A stretch of 14,294 nucleotides of DNA from Candidatus Dormiibacter sp. GTDB taxonomy: Bacteria; Chloroflexota; Dormibacteria; UBA8260. Of the stretch, positions 1 to 7,810 are shown piece after piece. The position numbers were made by a program, and so were the translations under genes. The notes beneath the pieces are model-generated. The model worked only from the letters and a program-made list of their open reading frames with translations. It searched no databases and was not told where the DNA came from. The stretch is from the NCBI GenBank assembly GCA_025450495.1, contig JANWHI010000117.1:1-14294 (forward strand), given 5' to 3'. Each line of letters starts with the position of its first letter. The first letter of the stretch is position 1.

Positions 1-879
1 CTTCTTGGCCACGACCACGTCCTGGTACACGAACGACTGGAGGTTCCGTCCCGACCAGCTCCCCAGCCGCCACGGAGGGACAACCGAGAGGGAGTGAGCG
101 CCGTGCAGCGCGGTGATGACGTCTGGGGAGAAGCCGATGCCGAGGTTCGGATTGCCGGGATCGCACAGGTAGGCACCTTCACCCTGGCTCACGTAGGAGC
201 GGTCGGCGCGACCTGCCTGCATGGCCTGCGCCGCGAACTCATCGACCACGAAGAAGGTGTTCACACACATCCCGCCCGCACGCAGGATGCGCGATGTTTC
301 GGATAGGTAATGGTCGGTGATGGCACGGCTGAGGTGCGTGTACACCGATACCGAGAACGCGAGATCGAAACTGGCGTCCGTATATGGGAAGACGAATTCC
401 TCACCTCGCAGCGGCGCCCGGCCCCTGACGTTGACATAGCCAACGGGGGCATGGTCGAAGCAAAAGTTGTCAAACGATCGATACGCGCGCCGACACCAGG
501 TGACCGCCTGGGGATCGACGTCGAATCCACGGTAGCGCCCAGTCGGTGACAAAAGCGTCGTCAAAGCCCGCGCCACACGCCCGATGCCGCATCCGATATC
601 GAGCACCCTGTCATCCGGCTTGAGATCGGCGTACGCAATGAGCATGTCCGCAATGCGCTGCCCGGAAGCCATGAACTCGGCCGCGTACGCACCTCGGCGC
701 GGGATCAGGCCGATGTTGGGATTGATCGCGCGCGGTGGAACGAGCGGATCGGCAGTGCGCAGCGCACGATCGAGGCCGTCGTAAGTGGCATGAAGGACCT
801 GCCGAAGCGTGCGACTCGCGGCGCGTTTCAGCAGCGTGGATGGTGCCACCTTCAGCGTTGGTGCTGGCGCCGTGGGCAC
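1..879 (-). CDS. Class I SAM-dependent methyltransferase, 3' end cut by window edge
   Basis: The minus-strand frame is open from the GTG at 879 to base 1 with no stop, giving 293 visible residues. It carries the SAM-binding motif I VLDIGCGIGRVAR (about residues 92-104), a motif II-like acidic stretch GFDVDP (about 118-123) and a motif IV-like region FPYTDASFDLAFSVSVY. The visible end, QDVVVAKK, resembles the last beta strand of this fold, so the stop is probably just outside the window. It should transfer a methyl group from S-adenosylmethionine in the cytoplasm; the acceptor cannot be told from sequence. GTG 879 lies 6 nt after the ACAD1 stop, which favours co-transcription as the last gene of the acyl-CoA block. 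No good Shine-Dalgarno is visible, and a GTG at 849 is an alternative start. Its GC (about 60 % over 301-540) is lower than in its neighbour. The fold is sure; the start and substrate are not. Confidence 0.85.
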   Translation of the reverse strand, partial: MPTAPAPTLKVAPSTLLKRAASRTLRQVLHATYDGLDRALRTADPLVPPRAINPNIGLIPRRGAYAAEFMASGQRIADMLIAYADLKPDDRVLDIGCGIGRVARALTTLLSPTGRYRGFDVDPQAVTWCRRAYRSFDNFCFDHAPVGYVNVRGRAPLRGEEFVFPYTDASFDLAFSVSVYTHLSRAITDHYLSETSRILRAGGMCVNTFFVVDEFAAQAMQAGRADRSYVSQGEGAYLCDPGNPNLGIGFSPDVITALHGAHSLSVVPPWRLGSWSGRNLQSFVYQDVVVAKK

Positions 880-884
880 GCCGG

Positions 885-2039
885 CTACGGCCCGCCGCGC
901 AGCAGCGAGCGAGCAATCACCAGGCGCTGGATCTGGTTGGTTCCCTCGTAGATCTGGGTGATCTTGGCGTCGCGCATCATCCGCTCGACCGGGTACTCGT
1001 TCACGTATCCGTAGCCACCGAGAACCTGGACGGCGTCGGTGGTCACCCTCATCGCCGCATCGCTGGCAACCAGCTTGGCCAGTGACGCGAAGTGGGTCAC
1101 GTCGCGCGATCCCTCGTCGATCAACTGGGATGCCTGGTAGACCAGCGCGCGTGCCGCGGCGGTCTGGGTCTCCATGTCGGCAATCATGAACTGGATCGCC
1201 TGGAACTCCGCGATCGCCTGGCCGAACTGCTTGCGCTCCTTGGCGTAGGAAACCGCATAGTCGAGCGCGCCCTGGGCGATGCCGAGCGCCTGCGCGGCGA
1301 CGCCGGGGCGCGAGCGGTCAAGCACCCGCATGGCGAGGGAGAACCCGCTGCCCTCGTCGCCGAGCCGGTTGGCGGCGGGGACGACCACCTCGTCGAAGTG
1401 CAGCTCGGCGGTGTTGCTGCCGCGGATGCCGAGCTTGCCGTGAATCTCCGTCGCGGTGAACCCGGCGAGCTCCCGAGCGCTGTCGAGGACGAACGCGCTG
1501 ACGCCGCCCGGTCCGGCATTGGGATCGGTCTTGGCGAACACCACGATGGTGTCGGCGACGCCGCCGTCGGTGATCCAGATCTTGCTGCCGGTGATGACGT
1601 AGTCGTCGCCCTGGCGCGTGGCCCTGGTCTCCATCCCGCCCGGATCGCTGCCGGCGCCGGGCTCGGTGAGGGCATACGCGGCGAGCTTTCTGCCACTGGC
1701 GAGATCGGGGAGAAAGCGCTGTTTCTGCTCGGCGCTGCCGCCCAGCATGATCGGATAGCCACCGAGGGCTTGGACGGCGAGGATGAGCGCGCTGCTGGCG
1801 CAGGCTTTGGCCACCTCCTCGATGGCGACGTTGAGCGTGAGCGCACTGCCAGAGAGCCCGCCGTACTCCGGGGGGACGGGCAGCGAGAAGATGTCGTGCG
1901 AGCGGAACAGGTCGACAACGTCCCAGGGGAACTCGGCGGTGGCGTCGATCTCCCGTGCGCGCGGGGCAATGCGCTCGCGCGCCAGCTCGCGCACCGACTG
2001 GCGGATCAGCAACTGTTCCTCGTTGAGGGCAAGGTCCAC
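885..2039 (-). CDS. Acyl-CoA dehydrogenase (ACAD1), canonical
   Basis: A 384-residue FAD flavoprotein of normal family length that oxidises an acyl-CoA to the trans-2-enoyl-CoA and passes electrons to ETF. The order of signatures is canonical: N-terminal helical domain (1-120), YALTEPGAGSD in the FAD/substrate beta domain (122-132), TGSKIWITDGG (150-160), GIRGSNT (204-210), RKQFG (269-273) for FAD binding, VLGGYGY in the last domain, and IYEGTNQIQR with the likely catalytic base Glu365. The start is the GTG at 2039, with GGAG 8-9 nt upstream and the typical N-terminus LNEEQLLIR following. It is 50 nt downstream of ACAD2 with no obvious promoter between them, and is followed at once by the methyltransferase. 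Chain-length preference cannot be judged; short or branched-chain acyl-CoA is plausible. It may be the FAD-competent partner of ACAD2 (inference). Confidence 0.95.
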   Translation of the reverse strand: MDLALNEEQLLIRQSVRELARERIAPRAREIDATAEFPWDVVDLFRSHDIFSLPVPPEYGGLSGSALTLNVAIEEVAKACASSALILAVQALGGYPIMLGGSAEQKQRFLPDLASGRKLAAYALTEPGAGSDPGGMETRATRQGDDYVITGSKIWITDGGVADTIVVFAKTDPNAGPGGVSAFVLDSARELAGFTATEIHGKLGIRGSNTAELHFDEVVVPAANRLGDEGSGFSLAMRVLDRSRPGVAAQALGIAQGALDYAVSYAKERKQFGQAIAEFQAIQFMIADMETQTAAARALVYQASQLIDEGSRDVTHFASLAKLVASDAAMRVTTDAVQVLGGYGYVNEYPVERMMRDAKITQIYEGTNQIQRLVIARSLLRGGP

Positions 2040-2089
2040 GCGGCGTGCTCCAGGGCCGCCCGTGAGCGGCGCGAACTCGACGCGGCCGA

Positions 2090-3265
2090 TTATGCGCGGC
2101 GGGGCGCGGTGTCAGTGGCGGGGCCGCCGCCGCGTGGTGGCGCCGGGTCGCTCAGCAGGGCACGCGCGATCACCATTCGCTGTACTTGGTTGGTGCCCTC
2201 GTAGATCTGTGATGCCTTGGCATCGCGCAACCTCACCGCCGCCGGATGGTCGGCGCGCGCCGAGTCAGGTGCGCAGAGGTCCACTGCCGCGTGTGCCGCC
2301 GCAACGCAGGTGTCGGTTGCGTAGAGCTTGGCAATCGCAGCATCTCGTGTCATCGTGAGGTTGGCGTCAGCAAGGCGAGCGGCGTGGGCGGTCAGCAACC
2401 GCGAGGCGGTGGTACGCGCGTGTATGTCTGCCAGGAGCGTCTCGTCGGTCGCGGTCTGGGTCACCCGAGAGCAGGCAACGATGGTGTCGATGCATCCCTG
2501 CGCGATGCCGACAGCCTGGGCACTGATGCCGACGCGGCCGCTGTCAAGCGCCGCCATCGCAACTCCGAAACCGCTTCCTTCCTCTCCGAGTCGGTTGGCA
2601 GCGGCCACAGGGACTCCGTCGAGGACGACCTCGCCGGTCCACGAGCCGGCGAGTCCCATCTTGTGGAGTGGTGCTCCGAAGCGCAGGCCAGGGCTGTCGG
2701 CATCGACGATGAATGCGGTGATGCCGCGCGCGCCCGGTCCGGTGCGGGCCATGACCATGTACAGGCCTGCGGCCCCGCAGTTGGTGATGAATGCCTTGCT
2801 GCCCGTGAGACGGTACCCGTCACCGTCGCGCTCGGCTCGCGTCACCAGCGCCGCAGCATCGCTGCCGCTGTCCGGTTCGGTCAGCGCAAACGCGGTGGTG
2901 CACCGGCCGGACGCGAGGATCGGGAGGTAGCGCCGCCGCTGCTCAGGGTTGCCGAACAGGAGCAGCGGTTCGCTGCCGACGCTCAGGTGCACGTCGAGGA
3001 TGACCGCGGTGCTGGCGCAGACCCGTGCCACCGCCTCGATGAAACGGGCGAGTTGGAGGTGACTCGCACCAGCGCCTCCGTACTGCGGTGGCACAAGAAG
3101 ACCGGCGATGCCGCGCTCGCCGGCAACCCTGACCAGCTCGTCGGGAGCCGGCCCCTGGCCGGCGGCCATCGCCGCGGCCTGCGGGCGCACCACATCGCCG
3201 ACGTAGGCGGCGGTGACCCGGTCGATCGACTCGTCGAGCGCGAAGGCCGGAGCCTCAACCGACAC
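2090..3265 (-). CDS. Atypical acyl-CoA dehydrogenase paralogue (ACAD2) lacking C-terminal FAD-binding motifs
   Basis: With the GTG at 3265 as start it is 391 residues, and that GTG overlaps the thiolase stop by 11 nt. The frame is open upstream to 3328, but this part lies inside the thiolase and does not look like an ACAD N-terminus. The first two domains are normal: VPPQYGGAGAS, FALTEPDSGSD (126-136) and TGSKAFITNCG (154-164). The catalytic motif IYEGTNQVQR is present, with Glu356. Three usual positions are altered: GLAGSWT (204-210) lacks the arginine seen in ACAD1; the RxQFG segment is missing, with about 8 residues deleted around 268-278; and the GGYG motif reads APDS (332-335). These motifs normally bind FAD at the subunit interface. 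It may be a partner subunit in a heteromeric enzyme with ACAD1, or a decaying copy. Full length, intact operon position and the retained Glu argue against a simple pseudogene. Confidence 0.88.
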   Translation of the reverse strand: MSVEAPAFALDESIDRVTAAYVGDVVRPQAAAMAAGQGPAPDELVRVAGERGIAGLLVPPQYGGAGASHLQLARFIEAVARVCASTAVILDVHLSVGSEPLLLFGNPEQRRRYLPILASGRCTTAFALTEPDSGSDAAALVTRAERDGDGYRLTGSKAFITNCGAAGLYMVMARTGPGARGITAFIVDADSPGLRFGAPLHKMGLAGSWTGEVVLDGVPVAAANRLGEEGSGFGVAMAALDSGRVGISAQAVGIAQGCIDTIVACSRVTQTATDETLLADIHARTTASRLLTAHAARLADANLTMTRDAAIAKLYATDTCVAAAHAAVDLCAPDSARADHPAAVRLRDAKASQIYEGTNQVQRMVIARALLSDPAPPRGGGPATDTAPRRA

Positions 3266-4427
3266 GGACGAGCGTCGCCTCGCCCTGGGCCATGCCGCTG
3301 CAGATGCCGGCAGCTCCGTAGCCTCCACCCCGCCGGCGCAGCTCGTACAGAAGGGTCATGAGGATGCGCGCCCCGGAGGCTCCGATTGGGTGGCCCACCG
3401 CGATCGCACCGCCATTGACGTTGACGCGGTCCGGATCCACCTCGAGCATGCGGGTGCTGGTGATCGCCACGGCGGCGAACGCTTCGTTGATCTCGACAAG
3501 GTCGAGGCGCCCGGCATCGACCTCACCGTGCGTGCGTGCCAGCGCCTTCTCGACAGCCATGGCCGGAACTGTGGCGAGGTATGGATGATCGGCGGCCGAT
3601 TCCGCGTATGTCACCCACGTGCCCAGCGGCACGAGCCCCGCGGCGCGGGCGCGCTCGGCGCTCATCATCAGGACCGCGCTGGCCCCATCGTTGATCCCCG
3701 GAGCGTTGCCGGCCGTGACGGTGCTGCGCGCGCCGAAGGCGCTCGGCAGCGAGGCGAGCTTCTCGAGCGTCGAATCCGGACGTGGCTGCTCGTCCTGGGT
3801 GATGGCGCCACCCCTCACGGGGACGGGCACGACCTCCTCCGCGAAGTGACCGGCGGCGAGCGCTGCAGCGTAGCGCCGCTGTGAGCGCAGCGCCCACGCA
3901 TCCTGCTCCTCACGGGTCACGCCGAGCTCGGCCGCGACATCGCTGCCGTGCACACCCATCAGCACGCCGTCGGCGGGGCAGCAGAGCCCATCGCGGTAGA
4001 TGCTGTCCACCACTGCCCGATCGCCGAGGCGCGCGCCGAACCGCTGGTCCTGGAGGAGGTAGGGCGCCCGCGACATGGCCTCCATGCCTCCGGCCACCAC
4101 GACATCAGCCTCGCCGGCGCTGATCAGCAGCGCACCAAGGTTGACCGCCTTCAGCGCGCTGGCACACACCTTGTTGACGGTGAAGGACGAGACCGACGCC
4201 GGCAGCCCCGCCGCCAGGCCTGCCTGCCGGGAGGGCACCTGCCCCTGACCCGCGGCAAGAACGGTGCCCATGATCAACTGGTCGACGTCGCCACCGGCCG
4301 TGCCGGTGCGCTCGAGCACCTCGCGGATGACATGCGCGCCCAGGTCCGTAGCAGCGAGGCCGCAGAGGCCGCCGCCGAGCTTGCCAAACGGGGTCCGCGC
4401 CGCCGCGACGATGAGCACCTCGTTCAT
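3255..4427 (-). CDS. Thiolase (acetyl-CoA C-acyltransferase family)
   Basis: A full-length thiolase of 390 residues that cleaves 3-ketoacyl-CoA to acetyl-CoA and a shortened acyl-CoA, or condenses two acetyl-CoA in the reverse direction. The N-terminus [10 protein letters not shown] is typical. The nucleophile is Cys88 in [14 protein letters not shown] is at 314-318; His346 lies in [10 protein letters not shown]; and the second catalytic cysteine is Cys376 in [11 protein letters not shown], where many relatives have a glycine-rich CxGGGxG. The ATG start at 4427 has GGAG 4 nt upstream, and a TAGCAT hexamer ends 7 nt before it, so this gene may begin its own, possibly leaderless, transcript. 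It is followed by ACAD2 with an 11-nt overlap. In this context (three acyl-CoA dehydrogenases, SucCD) a degradative role is more likely than biosynthesis. I cannot tell a biosynthetic AtoB/PhaA type from a FadA type by eye. Confidence 0.95.
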   Translation of the reverse strand: MNEVLIVAAARTPFGKLGGGLCGLAATDLGAHVIREVLERTGTAGGDVDQLIMGTVLAAGQGQVPSRQAGLAAGLPASVSSFTVNKVCASALKAVNLGALLISAGEADVVVAGGMEAMSRAPYLLQDQRFGARLGDRAVVDSIYRDGLCCPADGVLMGVHGSDVAAELGVTREEQDAWALRSQRRYAAALAAGHFAEEVVPVPVRGGAITQDEQPRPDSTLEKLASLPSAFGARSTVTAGNAPGINDGASAVLMMSAERARAAGLVPLGTWVTYAESAADHPYLATVPAMAVEKALARTHGEVDAGRLDLVEINEAFAAVAITSTRMLEVDPDRVNVNGGAIAVGHPIGASGARILMTLLYELRRRGGGYGAAGICSGMAQGEATLVRVG

Positions 4428-4434
4428 GGCTCCG

Positions 4435-4440
4435 ATGCTA
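4435..4440 (-). promoter_or_regulatory. Candidate -10 hexamer TAGCAT for the thiolase operon, leaderless type
   Basis: On the minus strand the 35-nt gap between ACAD3 and the thiolase contains TAGCAT, then 7 nt, then the ATG at 4427. A TANNNT box at this spacing would place the transcription start at or next to the start codon, as in leaderless mRNAs of actinobacteria. The same arrangement precedes two other genes here. A weak -35-like CTGAAA (4/6 match to TTGACA) lies about 20 nt further upstream, which is a long spacer. GGAG also lies within the 7 nt, so ordinary initiation after read-through from sucCD-ACAD3 is equally possible. Confidence 0.45.
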
Positions 4441-4462
4441 CGCCGCCTGGCGCCGCACTGTT

Positions 4463-5629
4463 TCAGTCTCGGACGGGAAGAAGGTCCTCGAGGAGGTGGC
4501 GGGCGATGAGGATTCGCTGGACTTCGCTGGTCCCCTCGCCGATCTCGTTGACCTTGACGTCGCGGTAGTACCTGGCCACGGGGGACTCCTCCATGAAGCC
4601 GTAGCCACCATGGATCTGCACCGCCTGGTTGGCGCAGGCGGTGGCGACCTCCGAGGCGTGCAGCTTGGCCATCGACGCGTAGGGCGCCGCGCTCCCGCCG
4701 GCGTCGATCGCGGTGGCGGCGCGCCAGGTCATCAGGCGCGAGAGCTCGATCTGCGTGGCCATATCGGCCAGCTTGAATTGGGTCGCCTGGAAGCGCGCGA
4801 TCGGCTGGCCGAACTGGTGGCGCTGGGCGCTGTACGACAGGCAGGCATCGAGGCAGGCCTGAGCGACACCGACCGACAGGGCGGCAATGGCGACCCGACC
4901 GCCCTCCAGTATCTGCAGAAACTGGCGATAACCCCCCCCCTCGGCGCCGATCAGATTGGCGACGGGCACGTGACAGTCGTCGAAGAGCAGTTCCCTCGTG
5001 TCACTGGCGTGCCAGCCGAGCTTGCGGTACTTGGGCGCCTGCTCGTAGCCGGGCGCTCCGCGTTCGACCGCGATCGCACTGATCTGCCTGGTGCCATTCT
5101 CCTGGCCCGTGATTGCGGTGACCGTCACGCCGGCGCTGATGTCGGTGCCTGCGTTGGTGATGAATACCTTGCGGCCATTGATCACCCACTCATCGCCGCT
5201 GCGATCGGCGCGGGTCTGGGTGCCGCCGGCGTCCGAACCGGCCTCGGGCTCGGTGAGGCCGAACGCCCAGAGCTTCTCGCCGGAGAGCAGCGCAGGCAGC
5301 CAACGCTGCTTCTGCTCGGCAGTGCCGAAGCTGACGATCGGGCTGATGCCCAGCGATACCGCGGCCTCGAGCGTGATCGCGACCGACGCGTCGGCGCGCG
5401 CGATCTCCTCGAGGGCCAGGCAGTAGGAGAGAAAGTCGCCGCCCGCGCCACCGTCGCTCTCCGCAAACGGCAGCGCGAACAGGCCGAGCCGCGCCATGCC
5501 CGCCACCAGGTCGTACGGAAAGTCGCCGGAAACGTCGTATGCGGCCGCGCGTGGAACGATTTCGTCCTGGGCGAACGCCCGCACAGTGTTGCGGATCTGG
5601 CGCTGTTCGTCGCTGAGGTCGAAGTTCAC
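4463..5629 (-). CDS. Acyl-CoA dehydrogenase (ACAD3), canonical, coupled to sucD
   Basis: A 388-residue acyl-CoA dehydrogenase with all expected signatures: [16 protein letters not shown] at the N-terminus, [11 protein letters not shown] in the middle domain, [20 protein letters not shown] for FAD binding, [10 protein letters not shown] in the C-terminal domain, and [11 protein letters not shown] with catalytic Glu365. It introduces the 2,3-double bond in an acyl-CoA and needs ETF as electron acceptor. The start is the GTG at 5629, which shares four bases (GTGA) with the sucD stop, so translation is probably coupled to sucD. A run of nine G (bases 4932-4940 of the plus strand read as C) encodes Gly231-Gly233; the frame is intact across it. 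It is clearly a paralogue of ACAD1 but not a recent duplicate, since motif residues differ throughout. Substrate is unknown. Confidence 0.95.
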   Translation of the reverse strand: MNFDLSDEQRQIRNTVRAFAQDEIVPRAAAYDVSGDFPYDLVAGMARLGLFALPFAESDGGAGGDFLSYCLALEEIARADASVAITLEAAVSLGISPIVSFGTAEQKQRWLPALLSGEKLWAFGLTEPEAGSDAGGTQTRADRSGDEWVINGRKVFITNAGTDISAGVTVTAITGQENGTRQISAIAVERGAPGYEQAPKYRKLGWHASDTRELLFDDCHVPVANLIGAEGGGYRQFLQILEGGRVAIAALSVGVAQACLDACLSYSAQRHQFGQPIARFQATQFKLADMATQIELSRLMTWRAATAIDAGGSAAPYASMAKLHASEVATACANQAVQIHGGYGFMEESPVARYYRDVKVNEIGEGTSEVQRILIARHLLEDLLPVRD

Positions 5630-6519
5630 GGCCGTGGCAACGGTAGCGCGCCGAGCCTGTCTGCCACCAGCCGCACCACATCCTCGATCGTGTCGGCGAT
5701 CGCAGCTCCTGCCGCGGTCAACGCGTCGATCTTGCTCTGTGCGGTTCCGGTGTTCCCGCTGATGATCGCGCCCGCATGGCCCATGCGCTTACCGGGTGGC
5801 GCGGTCCGGCCACTGATGAACGCCACCACCGGCTTCTCGAAGCCGGACGAGCGGATGAACTCTGCTGCCTGCTCCTCGTCGCTGCCGCCGATCTCTCCGA
5901 TCATCACCACGGCGCGGGTCTCGGGGTCGCGCCCGAACAGCGCGAGCACATCGATGAATGACATACCAAGGACGGGGTCACCACCGATGCCGACCGAGGT
6001 GGTCTGGCCCATCCCTCCCTGGCCCAGGCCCTGGATCACCTCGTACGTCAGCGTGCCGCTGCGGCCGACGATGCCGACCGGCCCAGAGGTGTTGATGTGG
6101 TTGGGGATGATGCCAACCTTGCACTGACCGGGTGTGACCAGTCCTGGGCAGTTGGGGCCGAGCAGGCGGCTGCCGGAGCGCTCGACGAACGCACGCGCGC
6201 GGATCATGTCGTGCACCGCGATCCCCTCGGTGATGCAGACGGTCAGCGGGATTCCGGATGCAGCCGACTCCATGATCGCGTCCGCGGCGAAGGGCGGTGG
6301 GACGAAGATGCCGCTGACGTTGGCAGCGGTCGCGGCCACCGCTTGCGCGACGGTGTCGAAGATGGGCACACCGTTGGCGTCCTGGCCACCCTTGCCCGGC
6401 GACACGCCGGCGACCACGTTGGTTCCGTAGGCACGCATCTGCTCGGTGTGGAACGCGCCCTCACGCCCGGTGATCCCCTGGATCAGCACCCGGCTGGTGC
6501 CGTCGACCAGCACGCTCAC
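5626..6519 (-). CDS. sucD: Succinyl-CoA ligase (ADP/GDP-forming), alpha subunit
   Basis: A 297-residue alpha subunit of succinyl-CoA synthetase, which with SucC converts succinyl-CoA, phosphate and ADP/GDP to succinate, CoA and ATP/GTP. The N-terminal CoA-binding domain shows [18 protein letters not shown] (residues 11-28). Next comes [19 protein letters not shown], then [10 protein letters not shown], and finally the ligase domain with [11 protein letters not shown], whose His248 is the expected phosphohistidine. The length is typical (E. coli SucD is about 289). The start is the GTG at 6519, overlapping the sucC stop as GTGA, and the stop overlaps the ACAD3 start in the same way. This tight arrangement indicates one polycistronic unit, sucC-sucD-ACAD3. 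A malate-CoA ligase (mtkB-like) is a less likely reading; no serine-cycle genes are nearby. Confidence 0.97.
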   Translation of the reverse strand: MSVLVDGTSRVLIQGITGREGAFHTEQMRAYGTNVVAGVSPGKGGQDANGVPIFDTVAQAVAATAANVSGIFVPPPFAADAIMESAASGIPLTVCITEGIAVHDMIRARAFVERSGSRLLGPNCPGLVTPGQCKVGIIPNHINTSGPVGIVGRSGTLTYEVIQGLGQGGMGQTTSVGIGGDPVLGMSFIDVLALFGRDPETRAVVMIGEIGGSDEEQAAEFIRSSGFEKPVVAFISGRTAPPGKRMGHAGAIISGNTGTAQSKIDALTAAGAAIADTIEDVVRLVADRLGALPLPRP

Positions 6520-7700
6520 GGCGCCTGCCCGGTCAGGGCGACGATCTTCTTGGCGGCCTCTGTGGCGCTCACCGCCGGGGTGATGCCCGCGTCGCTGAGC
6601 AACGCCCGCCCTTCCTCCTCGCGCGTGCCCGTCATGCGCACCACCAACGGCTTGGTGATCTTCAGCTCGTCGCGCGCCGCGATGACGCCGCGGGCAACCT
6701 CGTCACCTCGAGTGATGCCGCCGAAGATGTTGATGAACACGCCGCGCACCTTGGGATCGAGCAACACCATCTCCAGAGCGTTGCGCACCTTCTCCGCGCT
6801 TGCGCCGCCGCCCACGTCGAGGAAGTCGGCGGGCTCCCCGCCCTGCTGTTTGACGAGGTCGAGCGTGTTCATCACGAGGCCGGCCCCGTTGCCGATCACG
6901 CCGATGTCGCCGTTGAGATGCACGTAGGTGAGCCCGCGGCGTGCCGCCTCCACCTCGAAGGGGTCATCGCCCGTGCCGCCGTCGTCACCGGTGGCATCGC
7001 CGGCCAGTTCGCTGGCGAGGTCGGTGTGACGGTAGTGAGCGTTCTCGTCGATCTCCAGCTTGCCGTCGGCTGCCGTGAACCGGCCGTCCGGGGAGAGCAC
7101 CAGTGGGTTGATCTCGCAGGTCAGCGCGTCGAGCCGCACGGTCAGCGAGTAGAGCTTCTGAGTGAGCCCGACCAGTTGCGCCGCTAGCTTGGCTGCGCCG
7201 TCCCGCAACTGCGGTGCATGACGGAGGGCGTCGAAAACCATCTGGCGGATTTCGAAAGGCTGCGGGCCCATGAATGGATCGGGCCACAAGGTGGCGATCT
7301 TCTCCGGCGCATCCTCGGCCACCTGTTCGATCTCCATGCCGCCTGCAGCCGAGAAGATGATCGCCATGCGCCGGCGGTCGCGGTCCAGCGTGACGCCGAG
7401 GTAGAGCTCACTGCCGATCGCGAGGGCCGTCTCGCACCACACGCTCCGGACGGGATAGCCGCGGATGTCCATGGCGAGGATGCGCGTCGCCTCACGCTCG
7501 GCCTCTGCGGGCGTGTCAACCACCGCGATGCCACCGGCCTTGCCGCGGCCGCCGATCGGCACCTGCGCCTTGATGGCGACCCGACCCAGCTCCGCGGCGG
7601 CGGCGGCGGCCTCCGACGGGGTTCGCGCCAGCCGACCATCGGGGATGGGGATGCCGGCCGCCGCGAACTGCTGCTTGGCCTGGTATTCAAGGAGTTTCAA
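6516..7700 (-). CDS. sucC: Succinyl-CoA ligase (ADP/GDP-forming), beta subunit
   Basis: A 394-residue beta subunit with the classic N-terminus [19 protein letters not shown] (residues 2-20), the ATP-grasp nucleotide loop [11 protein letters not shown] (about 48-58), the Mg2+/nucleotide motif CEINPLVL, and a C-terminal CoA-ligase domain with [20 protein letters not shown] and [10 protein letters not shown]. The length matches the family (E. coli SucC is 388). The start is the TTG at 7700: it gives exactly the conserved N-terminus, and GAGGT lies 9 nt upstream (7710-7714). It is the first gene of the leftward operon and is divergent from the AI-2E-type gene across 110 nt. Position 236-246 is an unusual acidic, glycine-rich linker ([13 protein letters not shown]). 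ATP versus GTP specificity cannot be decided by eye. Confidence 0.97.
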   Translation of the reverse strand: MKLLEYQAKQQFAAAGIPIPDGRLARTPSEAAAAAAELGRVAIKAQVPIGGRGKAGGIAVVDTPAEAEREATRILAMDIRGYPVRSVWCETALAIGSELYLGVTLDRDRRRMAIIFSAAGGMEIEQVAEDAPEKIATLWPDPFMGPQPFEIRQMVFDALRHAPQLRDGAAKLAAQLVGLTQKLYSLTVRLDALTCEINPLVLSPDGRFTAADGKLEIDENAHYRHTDLASELAGDATGDDGGTGDDPFEVEAARRGLTYVHLNGDIGVIGNGAGLVMNTLDLVKQQGGEPADFLDVGGGASAEKVRNALEMVLLDPKVRGVFINIFGGITRGDEVARGVIAARDELKITKPLVVRMTGTREEEGRALLSDAGITPAVSATEAAKKIVALTGQAP

Positions 7701-7709
7701 AGGTGTCTG

Positions 7710-7714
7710 ACCTC
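7710..7714 (-). promoter_or_regulatory. Shine-Dalgarno GAGGT of sucC
   Basis: GAGGT on the minus strand lies 9 nt before the TTG start at 7700 and is what supports using this rare start. It is part of the GGTCAG arm of an inverted repeat, so it could be masked in an mRNA that begins far enough upstream. Confidence 0.55.
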
Positions 7715-7738
7715 GTGCAGTGTGAGCAACGGCGGGTC

Positions 7739-7744
7739 AGTCTA
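7739..7744 (-). promoter_or_regulatory. Candidate -10 hexamer TAGACT for the sucC operon
   Basis: TAGACT on the minus strand fits TANNNT and would give a start near 7731-7733 and a leader of about 30 nt containing the GAGGT ribosome site. No convincing -35 is present 16-18 nt upstream. A TAGTCT of the same kind occurs on the opposite strand at 7743-7748, so the hexamer could be coincidental in the repeated AGTCTAGTCT. Confidence 0.3.
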
Positions 7745-7798
7745 GTCTCGCGATCCAGACACCCGGGGTGGACTCCGTCCGAAACGGGCCGCCGCTGG

Positions 7799-7804
7799 TA
7801 GGCT
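7799..7804 (+). promoter_or_regulatory. Candidate -10 hexamer TAGGCT for the AI-2E-type gene, leaderless type
   Basis: TAGGCT is followed by 6 nt and then the ATG at 7811, with no Shine-Dalgarno between. This is the spacing expected if transcription starts at the A of the start codon. It is one of three genes in the window with this arrangement. Confidence 0.5.
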
Positions 7805-7810
7805 CGCGCC

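Larger units (their letters stand above)
7702..7763. repeat. Nested inverted repeats in the divergent sucC / AI-2E-type intergenic region
   Basis: Two perfect inverted repeats overlap here. The outer one is GGTGTCTG (7702-7709) against CAGACACC (7756-7763). The inner one is CTGACC (7707-7712) against GGTCAG (7735-7740), and its arm pairs can be extended inside by CG (7714-7715 with 7730-7731) and TGC/GCA (7716-7718 with 7726-7728) into an imperfect 11-bp hairpin. On the sucC strand the inner arm GGTCAG overlaps the GAGGT Shine-Dalgarno. These could be operator half-sites for a regulator of the divergent genes, or a leader RNA hairpin. No known operator consensus was recognised. Confidence 0.4.

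Noticed and set aside
2040..2089. Possible promoter or terminator between ACAD2 and ACAD1
   Set aside because: No TANNNT box at useful spacing and no hairpin followed by T; only a GGAG ribosome site for ACAD1 is convincing.
1092..2204. A 370-codon open frame on the plus strand opposite ACAD1
   Set aside because: Shadow of ACAD1 codon bias; Gly/Ala/Arg-rich with no recognisable domain.
2090..3265. ACAD2 as a pseudogene
   Set aside because: The frame is intact at full family length, the catalytic motif is kept and the gene is translationally overlapped with the thiolase, so specialised function is the better reading, although decay is not excluded.
3266..3328. Longer N-terminus for ACAD2 starting at 3328
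   Set aside because: This would overlap the conserved thiolase C-terminus by 74 nt and adds an Ala/Arg-rich stretch not found in the family; GTG 3265 gives a normal ACAD start.
4496..6127. A 543-codon open frame on the plus strand opposite ACAD3 and sucD
   Set aside because: The minus strand encodes two conserved enzymes with all motifs; the plus-strand translation is low-complexity and resembles nothing. Long antisense frames are expected in high-GC coding DNA.
5626..7700. sucCD as malate-CoA ligase (mtkAB)
   Set aside because: The sequence fits both families broadly, but no serine-cycle genes are in the window and the acyl-CoA context favours succinyl-CoA.
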